Assembly: GCA_037893245.1 (NCBI GenBank)
Contig: JBAIAA010000238.1
Location: 1,922,001-1,986,000, forward strand
Source: Crossaster papposus
Taxonomy: Eukaryota; Echinodermata; Asteroidea; Velatida; Solasteridae
Direction: 5' to 3'
Length of the DNA: 64,000 bases
Shown: piece after piece, positions 1 through 11,040 of the stretch
Position numbering within the stretch: position 1 is the first letter of the stretch
Layout of the letters: the number at the start of each line of letters is the position of its first letter
Made by a program: the position numbers and the translations under genes
The notes under the pieces: model-generated
The model's database searches: none
The model's input: the letters and a program-made list of their open reading frames with translations, nothing else
What the model was told of the DNA's origin: nothing

Positions 1-512
1 CGGTTTCAGACCGTGTCCATAATTTGTTTTTATTTCAACATTATGTTCGCATTTTTGTATCACTGTGGAGACATGGCTTTGTTCTCGTGTACAAAATGGT
101 TAGAAAGTCGAGCACGTTTTTCAAAATGCTCCCATTTTAACCATATTTTTTTTCCTGGGTTGAAATTTCGACCCAATATACCCTATATTATACCCTAACC
201 CAAACACTAACCCTAACCCACATCCTAATCCTAGTTTTTGAGTAATTTAAGTAAAATCCAAAAATCTAATTCGTGAAATTCCCAGTGGAGACCTATTCAT
301 CTATAGAAATTTACCCTCCGGAGACGTTTTGTCTCCATTGTACACATTGTGTTCATGTCTCCAGAGGGTACCGTATTTCGCACCCTAATATCGCCCCATA
401 ATTCTTTGCGATATATAGCACACTTGGGTCAAATGTAAGTTTCTAAGGTCGCATGCAAATAGGCAGATATTATTAAAACTACATAAAATGTAAACAAAGA
501 CCAAAGGTTATT
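1..512. other. non-coding flank, with a hairpin
   Basis: No coding exon is recognised here. Positions 312-370 form an imperfect hairpin: ACCCTCCGGAGAC on the left arm pairs with GTCTCCAGAGGGT on the right, with a loop of about 33 bases. The sequence is AT-rich and otherwise unremarkable. Confidence 0.4.
192..223. repeat. short interstitial telomere-like motif
   Basis: Imperfect CCCTAA repeats (three or four degenerate units), the complement of the metazoan TTAGGG telomere repeat. Far too short to be a telomere. It is consistent with an old interstitial telomeric tract or chance. Confidence 0.4.
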
Positions 513-737
513 ATGTCAAAATTAGCATATAAAAGAATCTTGGAAACTCTGTACTGCCACTCGTGCTTGAAAGAACACTTGCCAGATAGAAAAAGTGGGA
601 CACGGAAAGATTGTCCTTGCAGGTGTGCTTTACAGAAATGTACAATTGCAATTAATGTGGCAAAAGGAAAAGAAAGTACAGCAATGATAAAAGCAGGTCT
701 TGAATTTGTAAAACCACACTGTTGCCGTATTGTTTGA
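513..737 (+). CDS. hypothetical 74-residue Cys-rich protein
   Basis: An open frame starts with ATG and ends with TGA. It has clustered cysteines: C-x2-C at residues 15-18, a CPCRC cluster at 34-38, C43 and a C-terminal CC at 70-71. The spacing hints at a small metal-binding or disulfide-rich fold, but no known family is recognised. There is no signal peptide: the N-terminus (MSKLAYKRIL) is basic, not hydrophobic. It could also be an internal exon of a larger gene or a chance ORF. No homologous copy is seen elsewhere in the window. Confidence 0.25.
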   Translation: MSKLAYKRILETLYCHSCLKEHLPDRKSGTRKDCPCRCALQKCTIAINVAKGKESTAMIKAGLEFVKPHCCRIV

Positions 738-1030
738 AATTTCTATAAAAGGTTCGACAAATAACTCGAAGTAGAATTACTTCCATTAAGCAGCTAATTT
801 AACTGTAATTTGTCATCCGAATTACAGAAAAGGTTAAACAAGCTTAGCTTATGTTGTATGATTTGAAATGGTTTGAAAAAGTATTATTATTTACCGTTTA
901 TTATGAAAAATTATTTAAACAAAATGACATAAACCTTTTGGGAAATGCATCACCTTTTGCAGCATGTATTATATATTTTTCGGCTTTTGGTGAATGCATG
1001 GCTGAATCCGCGGCCATAAATCCGGCCGAA

Positions 1031-1180
1031 GTACGACGTTTTGAAAGTTGAACCACGAGGTTTTGAAGGTTGAACCAAGACGTTGCCTGTCCGTTTTCGA
1101 ACACCATATACATTCAAAACTTTCAAAACGTCGTACTCCAAATTTCAAAACGTCGTGGTTCAACTTTCCAAACGTCGTAT
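1031..1180. repeat. imperfect inverted repeat built from an ACGACGTTTTGAA motif
   Basis: The left arm (1031-1077) carries GTACGACGTTTTGAAAG and a second TTTTGAAGGTTGAACC unit. The right arm (1121-1180) is its reverse complement with the units repeated. The two arms could fold around a centre near 1100. Within each arm the motif is repeated directly, so this is a short repeat array that has inverted on itself. It probably belongs to a transposon end. Confidence 0.6.
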
Positions 1181-1244
1181 GTGCTGACATCGCGGCAGAA
1201 ATGTGCACATAAATCTGCATATACGTGAGTGCGAGTGTGCGACC

Positions 1245-1292
1245 GGGGGGGGGGGGGGGGGGGGGCGGAGGGCCGGGGGGGGGGGGGGGGCC
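1245..1292 (+). repeat. poly-G tract, two runs
   Basis: A run of about 21 G (1245-1265), then GGAGGG, then a run of about 16 G (1275-1290). Strong G-quadruplex potential on the plus strand. Length is unreliable in assemblies. Confidence 0.85.
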
Positions 1293-1699
1293 TTCGAGGC
1301 TGTGATTGCGAAACGCTGTTGTACCGTCCATTCTCAAAATAGGGGGGAACAATTTTCTCACGCGAAAAATAAAGAGTTTTTGGCATCCAATCTTAACATA
1401 TTGTCTTTTGTAGTTGTAAAACGTTGTTATTTACCTTAATTTTTATCATCCAATGACAAAAATTGTATTGAAAATGAAAAAAGCAGTCGAACAAATTAAA
1501 CGTTGACGTACCGTTGATGCACGTGGAGATTGTGCACAAATACTCAAACGACGTTAACAAATACCTCCCCTAAAAAGGGCAATAATAATCGATAAATTGT
1601 GAAAAATCGTGCTTCGAACCCATTTTTTTTTCATGGATACATTAAAAAAGGATGTAGCAGTGATATACTGAATTTAAAAAAAAATCTGCCTGTGAACCC

Positions 1700-3737
1700 T
1701 ATGCGTTTTATCGTGTTGTTTTCAACACTGACTGTATTAGTGCTAGATTCTTGCATTTTACCTCATTCCTCATCTCGCCAGTTCTTTGTAAACTGTTCAA
1801 TAACTCATTGTCTACTGGTCGCCTTCCATGTGGATGGAAGTTGGCTAATATTTCCCCTGTTTTTAAATCTGGTGATCGATCTCTAATTAGTAATTATCGT
1901 CCTATTGCACTAACTTCCCTTGTTAGTAAGATTATGGAGCGATTGGTATCTAATGTTGTTACTGCACATTTAACCTCAAATTGTTTACTTATGGAAACCC
2001 AACATGGATTTGTCTCTCGTAAATCATGTGTTACGCAAGTCATGAACGTTTATTTCAACTGGGCTACCATTCTTGATCAACGTCAACCACCTAGCATTGA
2101 CGCTGTTTTCCTAGATATGAGCAAGGCCTTTGATCGTATGCCCCATCACATACTTCTCAATAAACTTGCTTCTAATTTTAATATCAATGGTGCTCTCTGG
2201 AACTGGATCAATAATTTCTTAGTAGGACGACTTCAAAGAGTTACCTTTCTTGGTAAGTCCTCATCGTGGTCCAGGGTTAAGTCTGGCGTTCCCCAAGGAA
2301 GTGTGCTTGGGCCCCTCCTGTTCAATATGTTTATCAATGATATTTCATTTAATCTCCAATCTACATGTGTTCAATTTGCAGATGATGTATTAAATTATAG
2401 ACCAATCAACTCGACCTTGGATGCGACTGCCCTTCAATCCGACCTTGATAAATTAAGCAATTGGAGTGTTACTAACGGGATGACATTCAATACCACTAAA
2501 AGTCAAATTATGCATATAACACGCAAGTCTAATCTGATTCCACATGTTTATTCCCTTTCTGACTCCATTCTGCATCCTACCTCATCTGTTAAATATCTTG
2601 GTATCACTCTCAATTCCCAGCTTTGCTGGAATGATCACGTTAACACCACTATTTCATCTGCTAATAGGATATTGGCTCTTGTTGTATCATTTAACTCTTC
2701 CACATCAGCTCGATTTTGTCTTTACAAAACCCTTGTTTTACCTATTTTAGAATACGGAATTCCAGCCTGGCTCCCGCATACTCAGAAGCAAACTCAAGCT
2801 CTCGAACGAGTACAGCAAAGAGCAACCCGTTTTATTCTTGGTCAAAGCGTTGGTGACATGTCATATCCCAATCGACTTGAATCCCTCTCTTGGTCATCAC
2901 TTTCTAACCGCCGTAATTTCTCTGTTCTTTCCTTTGTCATCAAGTGTTTTTTTAAACTCACTGATTGTTCTTCTACCGCCAGTATTTCTGTTAATGTTAG
3001 ACATTCCCATAATGTACTTTTTACCCACCTTTTTGCGAGAACCCAGGCTCTTCATTTATCCCCAATCCATCAATTCCCTCGAATCTGGTCAGATTTGCCT
3101 AGTGTCATTCGTGATTCTATGCTGCTATCACCATTGCATAGTTTCATGCAGATTTTGAAGGTGGCCGTGTTACATCCTGATGGTAATCGATAATTGCTCC
3201 AGCCCCTCTCACTATATGGGGATCTTCTCCGTTGTCTGCAGTTGATTAAGATGGTCGTATCACTGTCGATGGCGGAGAGGGTTCCCATATTGATACATAT
3301 AGTAGTAGTACTAGTAGTAGTAATAGTAGTAGTATTTTGTATTTAGTAATTTGTATTAGTATTTAGTGTTTACTTCCACTATTCATTGATTTGTTTTTTA
3401 TCTTGCCTCCCTTTATTTATTGCGTTATCTAGCATATCTAGTAAAACAATTGTGTATGTATTTGTTTTTGAAATTGTATATATATATATATATCTATTTA
3501 TTGTTTTTATAGTAAATTGTAACATAATATTTTTTATATACTTATTTTAATTTAATTTTAATTTATTTTATTTTTTGTTGCTCACTGGATGTGGGGTAGC
3601 TGGCCTACGGGCTACAGTATGTATTTGCTTTTGCTACTCCTTGCCCATTCAGTGTGTATAGTTTTTTGTAATTCATGTTCATTGTGTCCACTATTGTGTG
3701 TACCTATTTTGTATTGTCTGTTGTGTTTGGCAAAATA

Positions 3738-3770
<33 letters not shown>
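1700..3770 (+). mobile_element. 5'-truncated non-LTR retrotransposon, jockey/CR1-like
   Basis: The element is the C-terminal part of an ORF2-type reverse transcriptase (1721-3193), then about 550 bases of AT-rich 3' UTR, and a (AAT)n tail at 3735-3767. No LTR is seen. The 5' end fades near 1700, within the part of ORF2 that precedes RT motif 1, so the endonuclease domain is absent. Short TAG repeats occur at 3300-3340 in the 3' UTR. 5' truncation and a microsatellite tail are typical products of target-primed reverse transcription. No target-site duplication was identified by eye. Confidence 0.85.
1721..3193 (+). pseudogene. reverse transcriptase domain of the non-LTR element (truncated ORF2)
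   Basis: The frame is open from about 1721 to the TAA at 3191. Counting from a TTG at 1751, it is 480 codons. RT motif A is around D122 (LDMSKAFD), motif B is GVPQGSVLGPLLF from about residue 179, and motif C is FADD at 209-212, the FADD variant of YADD. The downstream part has SVKYLGITL and the LEYGIPAWLP-type segment characteristic of jockey/CR1-clade ORF2. The catalytic aspartates are all present and the frame is uninterrupted, so the copy is young. It has no start codon of its own and lacks the N-terminal endonuclease, so it is a dead copy. The RT assignment is secure; the clade is less so. Confidence 0.9.
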
Positions 3771-4320
3771 TCCGTGTAGATCGTGTCTGTGTACCTGGCT
3801 TTGCGGACGTTGTATAAATAACTGAATTCGGGGAGCGATGCACGGAGCAAATTTGTACGTGTTTCAATGGTGCGCTTCGAGGTAGCGATCTATACGTATT
3901 TACTGTGTGAGATGTGCGGCTCGTGAGCGTGGAAGAATGAATGAGATACATTTCAACGTTGGTGGCGCACTTTGTTTGGCCCCCCTTCGCCCCCCCCCCC
4001 CCCTGTGTGCGACATAGCTGCGCAGAATGTGCAATGAAAATGTACATGTAGTGCATGCCCATACGTGCGACATCGCACAAATTTGCGAAATCTGCGCAGA
4101 ACTTGAAATCTAAAATAAAAATATGCGACTTTTCACAAATCTGCCCAGAAAATATTTACCATCACATAAATCTGTGCAGAAATCTACAATAAAATCTTCC
4201 ACATCTCAGATATATGCTTAGATATATACAATAACATGTTTGTCATCGTTCAAATTCGCGCAAAATGCGCGAAATCGCAGAATCTGCGATGTGTAATGTC
4301 CTTTCAGGGCCACCCTAGTG
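3771..4320. other. non-coding repeat-derived stretch
   Basis: A C-run lies at 3990-4003. Below it, TGCGCAGAA-like words recur and a palindromic CGCGCAAAATGCGCG lies around 4257. The stretch ends in AGGGCCACCCT (4308-4318), preceded by TGTCCTTTC, which resembles the terminal bases of the MITE at 43962-44417. This may be one end of a related DNA element whose other end is not visible. No coding exon is seen. Confidence 0.35.
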
Positions 4321-4329
4321 CCGGATTGG

Positions 4330-4672
4330 GAAAGCATCCGTTTTGCGAATATGTTCGGTTTGCAAAAAGCATCCGAGTTTACAAAAAGCATTCAAACTAG
4401 AAAAGCATCCGAATTAAAAAAGCATCCGAGTTTATAAAAAGCATCCGAACTAAAAAAGCATTCGAATTAAAAAAGCATTCGAGATTACAAAAAGCATCCG
4501 AACTAGAAAAGCATCCGAATTAAAAAAGCATCCGAATTAAAAAAGCATCCGAGTTTACAAAAAGCATCCGAATTACGAATTCATCCGAATTAAAAAAGCA
4601 TCCGAGTTTGCAAAAAGCATCCGAATTAGGAATACATCCGAATTAGGAAAGCATCCGAGTTGTAAAAACACG
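4330..4672. repeat. minisatellite of AAAAAGCATCCGAATT-type units
   Basis: Roughly 18 imperfect copies of a 16-20 base unit of the form (A)4-6GCATCCGA followed by ATT, GTTT or ACT. Units alternate between GAATTA and GAGTTTAC endings, giving a higher-order pattern. Non-coding. Confidence 0.85.
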
Positions 4673-4704
4673 TCCGATCTTTTTGACACTGATTCTGCTT
4701 CATA

Positions 4705-5007
4705 ACTGCAGCCACTTCCCATGGACTCGTGTGCGATATCAAGCCGCGGCCGGGTAGTTCGGGCGCGGCCATATTTTTCCCACGCCCGCGTCATGTTGCC
4801 CACATACGCCCGCAATCCCAGCGCGCGTTATTGCGTTCGCGCGCCCCCCTAACTTGATGCACAGGTAGAACGTTTCGAGAACGCCATTACAATAATATTC
4901 CCTGACGAGTGGAGGTATCACATTGATCTCCATTATATAGTGGAGATCAATGAGGTATCAGCGAAACAGATTTGTCGGAATAAAATATGGTGAACTAAAT
5001 CCTAGTT
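4705..5007 (+). repeat. dispersed repeat, inverted partner of 52870-53150
   Basis: The sequence from about 4710 to 4990, which includes the GC-rich GCCGCGGCCGGGTAGTTCGG word and the CCTGACGAGTGGAGG word, reappears as its reverse complement at 52870-53150. In both places it abuts the 3' region of the same non-LTR retrotransposon. This indicates a composite element, or the 5'/UTR part of one retrotransposon, moved together. Confidence 0.7.
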
Positions 5008-5158
5008 TGTGATTGATTTTATATATATATAATATTAATAGAACAACATTTTTATAAAATTAATTTGCATTCCCACAAGTTTATAAAAAAAAGTACATTC
5101 AAGGGTATAATACAAACACCAGTCGTCAATGAACGACGACTGGGTTTATTTCCCTAGA
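5008..5158 (-). mobile_element. 3' fragment of non-LTR retrotransposon (same family as 30029-31480)
   Basis: Positions 5030-5158 match 30292-30545. The match contains a perfect 8-base stem (CAGTCGTC ... GACGACTG, 5120-5142) immediately followed by GGGTTTATTTC, which encodes the end of the RT ORF and the start of the 3' UTR on the minus strand. Confidence 0.7.
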
Positions 5159-5345
5159 CTTAAGGCCCGGTCACGCTGCAGCGATAACGGGCGCGATAAC
5201 GAGCACGGAAACGACAAAAATAATCGCACTCGTGTCACTTCAATGGAGATGGTCACACTGACACGATAACGATTCCGATACTTCGATAACGATACGATCA
5301 ATATCGTGGGAATCGCTCGGGGAGCGATTTTTATCGTATTGTTTT
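5159..5345. mobile_element. end of a TTAA-flanked DNA element
   Basis: Begins TTAAGGCCCGGTCACGCTG followed by repeated GATAACG words. The reverse complement of the same terminal sequence ends at 11176 beside another TTAA. Two independent copies with the same end next to TTAA point to a piggyBac-type MITE family. Only one end is recognised here. Confidence 0.55.
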
Positions 5346-5658
5346 TACTTGTAACCAATCAGCATTCATCAAATTCTTTACGTCATTACCCGGCCCAGAG
5401 GCGAAACAAAATGGACGACAAAAACTTGATTTTTTAGGTAAACAAACTCCGAAATTGTGTACAATAAGAACAACAGAGACTTCAAAGAGGTGCAACAAAA
5501 GAACGACATGTGGAAGAAGATTGGAGTGAAGTAGGCTGTAGTGGTAAGCAAGTTCTATTTTATCGATTTTTTTGGTTATTTCATGCGAGGCGTACCGTAC
5601 CGTACCGTATGCATCATTTGGGGGAATAATTTGGAGATTCGTGCTGAGTAGTAATACT

Positions 5659-5885
5659 GGGCCCAATGTCTTGGCTCTGCTTACCGTTAGCGAAAAATTC
5701 GGTGCTTACGGTAAACGTATTTCACGCGTTAGCAAGGAATGTTGGTCTCTGAGCATGCGTACAACCCGTAACTAAGGATTCTGTGCTTACGGGGTGAGCA
5801 CATAATTTTCTGCTATCGCGGTTAGCTGAAAATGGTGACCGTAAGCGAGGAATTCTGCGGTTAACAGAGCCAAGAAATTGGGCCC
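5659..5885. mobile_element. MITE with GGGCCCAAT termini
   Basis: A 227-base element. The left end is GGGCCCAATGTCTTGGCTCT and the right end is the reverse complement of GGGCCCAATTTCTTGGCTCT, continuing into GTTAACCG-type sequence. Internal ACCGTTAGCG and TGCTTACGG words are repeated. No ORF. Confidence 0.75.
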
Positions 5886-6058
5886 TGGTCACTACACGTA
5901 CTACACGGTTGGTAACCTGACTGTTATGTAATAATGCTGGGCGCTCAACGCTTACCATCGAATAGTCTGTGACCCATTTTAATTGTACGATGTATACAGT
6001 CCCTATAGTGGCGCGCGTCAGACGACTTTTATACCTTTTTCTAATAACCAAAATTATT

Positions 6059-6410
6059 GGTTAATTATGCACCTAAATAATCTCATTTAGATAGGGTCTT
6101 ATAGAAAAGGGTATAAAAGTCGTGTATACGAAAAACTAGGGACTGTATACAATTAACTAGGGACTGTATCAATTTTTATTGGTTAATTATGCACCTAAAT
6201 AATCTCATCTAGATAGGGTCTTATAGAAAAAGGTATACAAGTCGTGTATACGAAAAACTAGGGACTGTATACAATTAACTAGGGACTGTATCCATTTTTA
6301 TGGGTTAATTATGCACCTAAATAATCTCATCTAGATAGGGTCTTATATAAAAGTCGTGTATACAAAAAACTAGGGACTGTTTAAAATTAACTAGGGACTG
6401 TATCTATTTT
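6059..6410. repeat. three tandem copies of a 122-base unit
   Basis: GGTTAATTATGCACC starts units at 6059, 6181 and 6303. Each unit also carries AACTAGGGACTGTAT twice. The third copy has small deletions. Non-coding. Confidence 0.9.
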
Positions 6411-6642
6411 ATTTTTCCTCAAATAAATTACTTTCTAGAACAGTTTTTATCGCTGAAAATTGCATTTTCTCATGCAATTGACGTTTGGTGTCGTCATGGA
6501 GGTATAGGTGTCATAAAGGCCTATCCTATCGCGGGTACCCGGATACCCGGGTACCCGCCCGCGGAGGCCAAGAACTGGTTCCATTTTATCAACACAAAGT
6601 GTAAAAAAACACAAGTACATGGGTTCAAATATCACTATCAGA

Positions 6643-7076
6643 AGATTTACAAAGTTCCTAGTAAATTTATCGACGATTCCAAAACTCCATCCTGTGGTTT
6701 ATATTTTAGTTTTATTTAGACTATCTTTGATGCGTCTCCAGAAGCGCGAAAGTGAAACACGATAGTATCAACCTTTTGTTTGCGTTTGTAATAAAGCTTC
6801 TTGTACTAGCCACTATAGCCAGGAAATCATCCTCTCTGATGCGCCGCAGATGGCGGGTAGTACCTGAAATTAGTCCGTAACCTAAGATTTACAAAGTTCA
6901 AAGTGAATTACCGACCATTCCAAAACTCCATTTTGGGTTTTTTAGTTTGAGTTTAGTTTTGTTTTGACTATCTTTGACGCGTCTCCAGAAGCAAGAAAGT
7001 TGACCCATTGTGTGTGGTTTTTAATAAGTTTCTGGTAGCCAGGAAATGATCTTCTTTGATGCGCCACAGATGGCGG
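6643..7076. repeat. tandem duplication, period 242
   Basis: GATTTACAAAGTTC begins copies at 6643 and 6885. Both contain ACTATCTTTGA, GCGTCTCCAGAAGC and AGCCAGGAAAT in the same order, and end in GATGCGCC(A/G)CAGATGGCGG. The copies have diverged noticeably, so the duplication is not recent. Confidence 0.85.
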
Positions 7077-7340
7077 AATCAAGTGAACAAACGATACAAA
7101 GTGATTGGCATTGTAATTGTACTTACGCTAACCTGGCAGATACAGAATTTATTTAAAAGGCGTGTGTCGGTGTATTCCTCGAGCGAATTTATTTATCTCT
7201 TAGACCATGCCAACCGATGGTCATTAAATTGTGTAAGTACTTTTACAAAAGTTTGCCGTACTGATTTACAAATAAAAAGGTGTAAAAAAACCTGAGCCTG
7301 TTTATTTACGAAACCCTAGTCCTACTTTTTTTTGTTTTTC

Positions 7341-7792
7341 AATTCCTAAGGTTAATTATGTAATTGTCCTTGCTTTTATAGAAAAAAAAAGAAAGGTTAC
7401 TTAAAGACTTATTTGAATGAACTCCTAAAATTTCCCCAACAGATTTCAGGGGTAAATAATAATATGAGTTATTCTTGGTTTTTCTGATATCTAATAAAAT
7501 CGACATACACCTGACCATTAAATAACGAGGCTAGCGAAATTCCCGGTTTATTTAATAACATTGATTTCTGGTTTCGTTGTTTTAAAAAAAAGGAAGAGAA
7601 ATAAAAGGAACAGAACCTTAACACCTAATATTTTGAGATCCTAAACATTTTGATCAAAATAATTCCTAAGGTTAATTATGTAGTTTGCCTTGTTTTTATA
7701 GAAAACAAGAGAAAGGGTACTTAAAGACTTGTTTGAATAAACTCCTAAAAATTTCCCAACAGTTTTCAGGGGTAAATAATAATACGATTATA
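7341..7792. repeat. pair of direct repeats of about 130 bases
   Basis: AATTCCTAAGGTTAATTATG begins copies at 7341 and 7661. Both continue through TTTTATAGAAAA and CAGGGGTAAATAATAATA. The 180 bases between them are unrelated. Confidence 0.8.
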
Positions 7793-8159
7793 TTCCAAGT
7801 AGGGGCAAGAAATCCAGACAATGATTGACAGCTGACTACAAATTGTTTTACATTGTAGCAAGCGGGCCAACTGTGGCCTACCATTTCTTTGGAATTTCAA
7901 TAGGCTGGGGATGGGAATGTCTCTTCCTGGCATACAATTACAACCTATGAAAAAGAGAGATTGTTAGAAGGAAGGACATGATTGGACTGTTTCTTTTTTA
8001 TGGGATGGTTTATTTTTTACGTGGGTGAGAACTAGGGAAGAACACATAGCCAATAACAAGACTGCGCCATATGTAACACCATTGCATCACATTGCAGTTC
8101 AGGGCCGCGGCTGCTTACTTACAAAAAAAGTAGCAACATTACTGGTCTGGCCGGCTAGT

Positions 8160-8198
<39 letters not shown>
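8160..8198 (+). repeat. poly-G tract of about 39 bases
   Basis: An uninterrupted G homopolymer, the longest in the window. High G-quadruplex potential, and a likely polymerase or assembly problem site. Confidence 0.9.
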
Positions 8199-8199
<1 letters not shown>

Positions 8200-8504
8200 G
8201 GTTAAGGGGAAACCCTGTTAACAGTGACGGCCGGGCGGATGAACTCACTGAAGAATAGACAGCGGGGAGCTCTTGGAAGTTCGCCGACTTCGTCATCCAT
8301 GTCTTTATTAATCGCCAATACGTTTCTTTTATTTCATAAACTCAGATATATATATAACAGACATTTTTCACCGACAAATGTAATCAAATCGACCTTTTGC
8401 AAATCGGGATATCAAAGAAAGCATAATAGAACACGCTGGGTGGGGGCTGGGACGTTTAACGAAAACACTGACTTCCGGGTTGGCGTTATAAGAAAACACT
8501 TACG

Positions 8505-8600
8505 GTTTTTTTTTGGGTTTTTTTGGGTTTTTTGGGGGGGTTACGGGTACCCGGGGTACCCGACTTTGATCGGGACCGGGTACCCGGTTCCATTCAAAAC
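8505..8600. repeat. (T)nGGG tract and GGGTACCCG palindromes
   Basis: Short TTTTTTGGG repeats run into GGGTACCCGGGGTACCCG. The same palindromic GGGTACCCG words occur at 6532-6557. They are probably terminal sequences of a DNA-transposon family, but full element borders could not be drawn. Confidence 0.45.
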
Positions 8601-8802
8601 CGTAAACAAACAGGTTTGCATGTTCACTGACACTGTTCACCGCAGTGATCACCATGTTGCAATTAAAAAATGTAGTTGAGTTGATGTTTCCTTAATAATA
8701 AACTAGACAATCACCATATTGTTTTAGGAAGTGGATATTGAAATATATTGCAAATATTACTATTACGCATTCCTTCATTTCCTTTTCTATTTGAATGTAC
8801 AG

Positions 8803-9444
8803 GAGAATCAGCCCATAAAAGATGGAGAACTATATCAGGGATGTGCTTCAGAGCTACAATAAGAAACTTGCCACAAAGAGTGGGGACGCTGCGAAAACTG
8901 TCAATAAGTACAGATTTGCTGATGTGCTATCGTTTCTTGATCCATACCTCAAGGACCGAGAGTGAGTTGAAATAATTTGTTTTACTTTTTAAACTTCTGA
9001 TTAGAGTGTTTGGGGAGAATTGGTGGCGATAAAAGCAGCTTCCCCGGTTGTTTCTTTTCATCTGTTTGAGAATTGTTTTGTAATTGTATTAATTTGTTTA
9101 GGTCTTCAAGTAATGTACAACTTGAGGATTCATACATCATTGATCTATTTGGCAACATTGATGAGGAGCCAGACATTGCTGAGAAACCAGGCAGATATGG
9201 AGGAGCCCCATTGGTGCAAGTCCCGGAGGAACAAATACATGTACCAGACGTCCCATGTGTGTCACCATCCTTGCCGATGCAATCATCATCCCCCCAAAAG
9301 AGAAAACTTGCAGCAGGCGTAGAACTAGATAGGTGTATTTTGGATTATCTGGAAAACAGGCAAGATCTTAAAGATGTCAAAAAGTTGTCAAAAATTCCTG
9401 ATGACATTGATCAGTTTGTTAAGGCTATGGCCGTATCTGTCTAA
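8803..9444 (+). pseudogene. MADF-domain protein, C-terminal two exons, frameshifted
   Basis: Exon one (8803-8961) follows a tttctatttgaatgtacag acceptor and encodes the second half of a MADF (Myb/SANT-like) DNA-binding domain: GESAHKRWRTI, then a shift of frame, then RDVLQSYNKKLATKSG and YRFADVLSFLDPYLKDRE. The frames disagree by an extra AT dinucleotide at ACTATATCAGG. Exon two (9102-9444) joins in phase across GTGAGT/TTTAG, encodes SSSNVQLEDSYIIDLFG and a BESS-like tail, and ends at TAA. MADF genes are often transposon-associated (PIF/Harbinger) or transcriptional regulators. The N-terminal exon is not found. A truncated duplicate lies at 55149-55706. Confidence 0.7.
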
Positions 9445-9538
9445 GCTTTGCCCCAAAGAAAAAGGGAAGAGGTCAAGTTCAAAATTCATAGTACATGTAT
9501 ATATATATATTTTTTAAAATTTTATTTATTTAGGTTAA

Positions 9539-9900
9539 AGGTAGGATACACCATTTGCAGATATCGAAAATATTTACTACCGAATTATTAAGAAATATCT
9601 TACTCATTTGAAAGTTAATAATGATTCTAGGCATCCAGCAAAATGATTGCACTAGAAATCCTGTAATTATTCAGAAAAACATAATTCGCCGGACGGCGAT
9701 CGCGAAAAAACAAAGATAACATAAGAATAACTGCTCGGCGCCGGTTAAAAACAAACGCTGTTTTTTTTGCTTTTCTCGGCATTCATGATTGTAAAACTTC
9801 GGACAGGTCAGTTAAACGATATTTACTATGAAATACAACCCCCCCCCCCAAAATACCCATTCATGATAATTCAAGCAATTACCAATGGTGTATCCTACCT
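9539..9900. mobile_element. TTAA MITE, family 1
   Basis: 362 bases, flanked by TTAA on both sides (9535-9538 and 9901-9904). Terminal inverted repeat AGGTAGGATACACCATT. The interior contains GCCGGACGGCGATCGCG. A TTAA target duplication with such ends fits a piggyBac- or Kolobok-type non-autonomous element. Other copies lie at 29138, 54004, 55802 and 63053, with fragments at 11181 and 46020. Confidence 0.85.
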
Positions 9901-9904
9901 TTAA

Positions 9905-10040
9905 CTCCACAATATGACAGAAAAGGAAAAAAAACGAAACACAAAAACAGTTGATTTAACCTGGGATAGCCCCCCCAAAAGCCAATTTTAAAACATTAAA
10001 TACAAGGAAGACAAATATGCCCATTTAAAATATGACATAA
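9905..10040 (-). mobile_element. 3'-UTR fragment of the 30 kb non-LTR family
   Basis: Matches 30060-30200 and 52665-52800: AATATGACAGAAA, then GTTGATTTAACCTGGGATAG, then ACAAGGAAGACAAATATGCC. It carries no coding sequence. Confidence 0.7.
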
Positions 10041-11040
10041 ATATGTATAAGGGGCTCGTGCATTACAATCGTTGGTGTTAATGCTCAAACAAATGTCATT
10101 AATTAATTTAGTGTTTTTGCTCTCGTCTATTTTGCTCTTGTTGTGTTTCTCTGTTGACATCCAACTAAGATTCATCTCCCCAAAAAGTTTACAAATACTA
10201 CATTTTCAAAAATTCTACTCGTATAGTTAAATATCGAACATGGATATTGTATTGTTTTTTCCTTTTTAACAAAGATTAAACCATTTGTTAAGGATTTCAA
10301 CATTAATTTTTTGTATCACTTGCATTGAGGGCCTCTTTCTGTTTTTTCCCTTTTTCTTTTTTTTTGGTATTAAAAAAACCAACTTTTTACGTGTAATTTT
10401 CTTGGAAATTTGCTGATGGTTAAGATTCAATAATTGTTATAACCAGGAAAATGTAGAATTTTTGATGCTGATTTTAATGTTTTTTAAATATTTTATTGGT
10501 GGACTACAAAAGAGTTCTTTCACTTTTATTTATATAAAACAAACCATTTGTAAACAACTTGATGTTTATTTATTCATAACTTATTACCAAATATAGACTT
10601 GAAACTGTTTTCTGTTAAATAAAGATTTATGTTAAATAAAACATTGTTAAATGTCCCAGTAATTCATATTTGTGATTTGTTTTAATAGACTTGCATGCAT
10701 TGCAGTTTGATTGAACAAATATTTGGTTGACCTTTTTATTTCTAAGGCAACTTACGTATGGTTATATAATACTCACCTGAGGCACAGAGCCAGTCGCTGT
10801 CTGGCCTCAATTATTGACCTCAGCTGAGTTGTCACAAGGTCAAGAATATGATCAAATTAATCCTCCGACATGCAAACATATTCATGATTCGAAAGTTCTC
10901 TTACTAGGGTGTTGAATTCACCCCGCTGTCGATTTTAAAGATTTTATGTACCCCGATTCGCTTTTTTACTTCTCTGTTGCCGCCGTCTTGATAAAAGTAA
11001 CAAGCATCATCTTCTAAGTCTGTCATTTTAAACGGTTGTC
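10041..11040. other. AT-rich non-coding stretch
   Basis: No open frame, RNA gene or clear element border is seen. It is duplicated almost unchanged at 56300-57310. An AATAAA-rich section at 10600-10650 could serve as a polyadenylation region for the MADF gene, but this is weak. Confidence 0.4.

Noticed and set aside
192-223. Chromosome end
   Set aside because: Only a few degenerate CCCTAA units; sequence continues normally on both sides.
1203-1439. Gly- or Pro-rich frames at 969-1439 and 8025-8296
   Set aside because: Created by poly-G/poly-C tracts.
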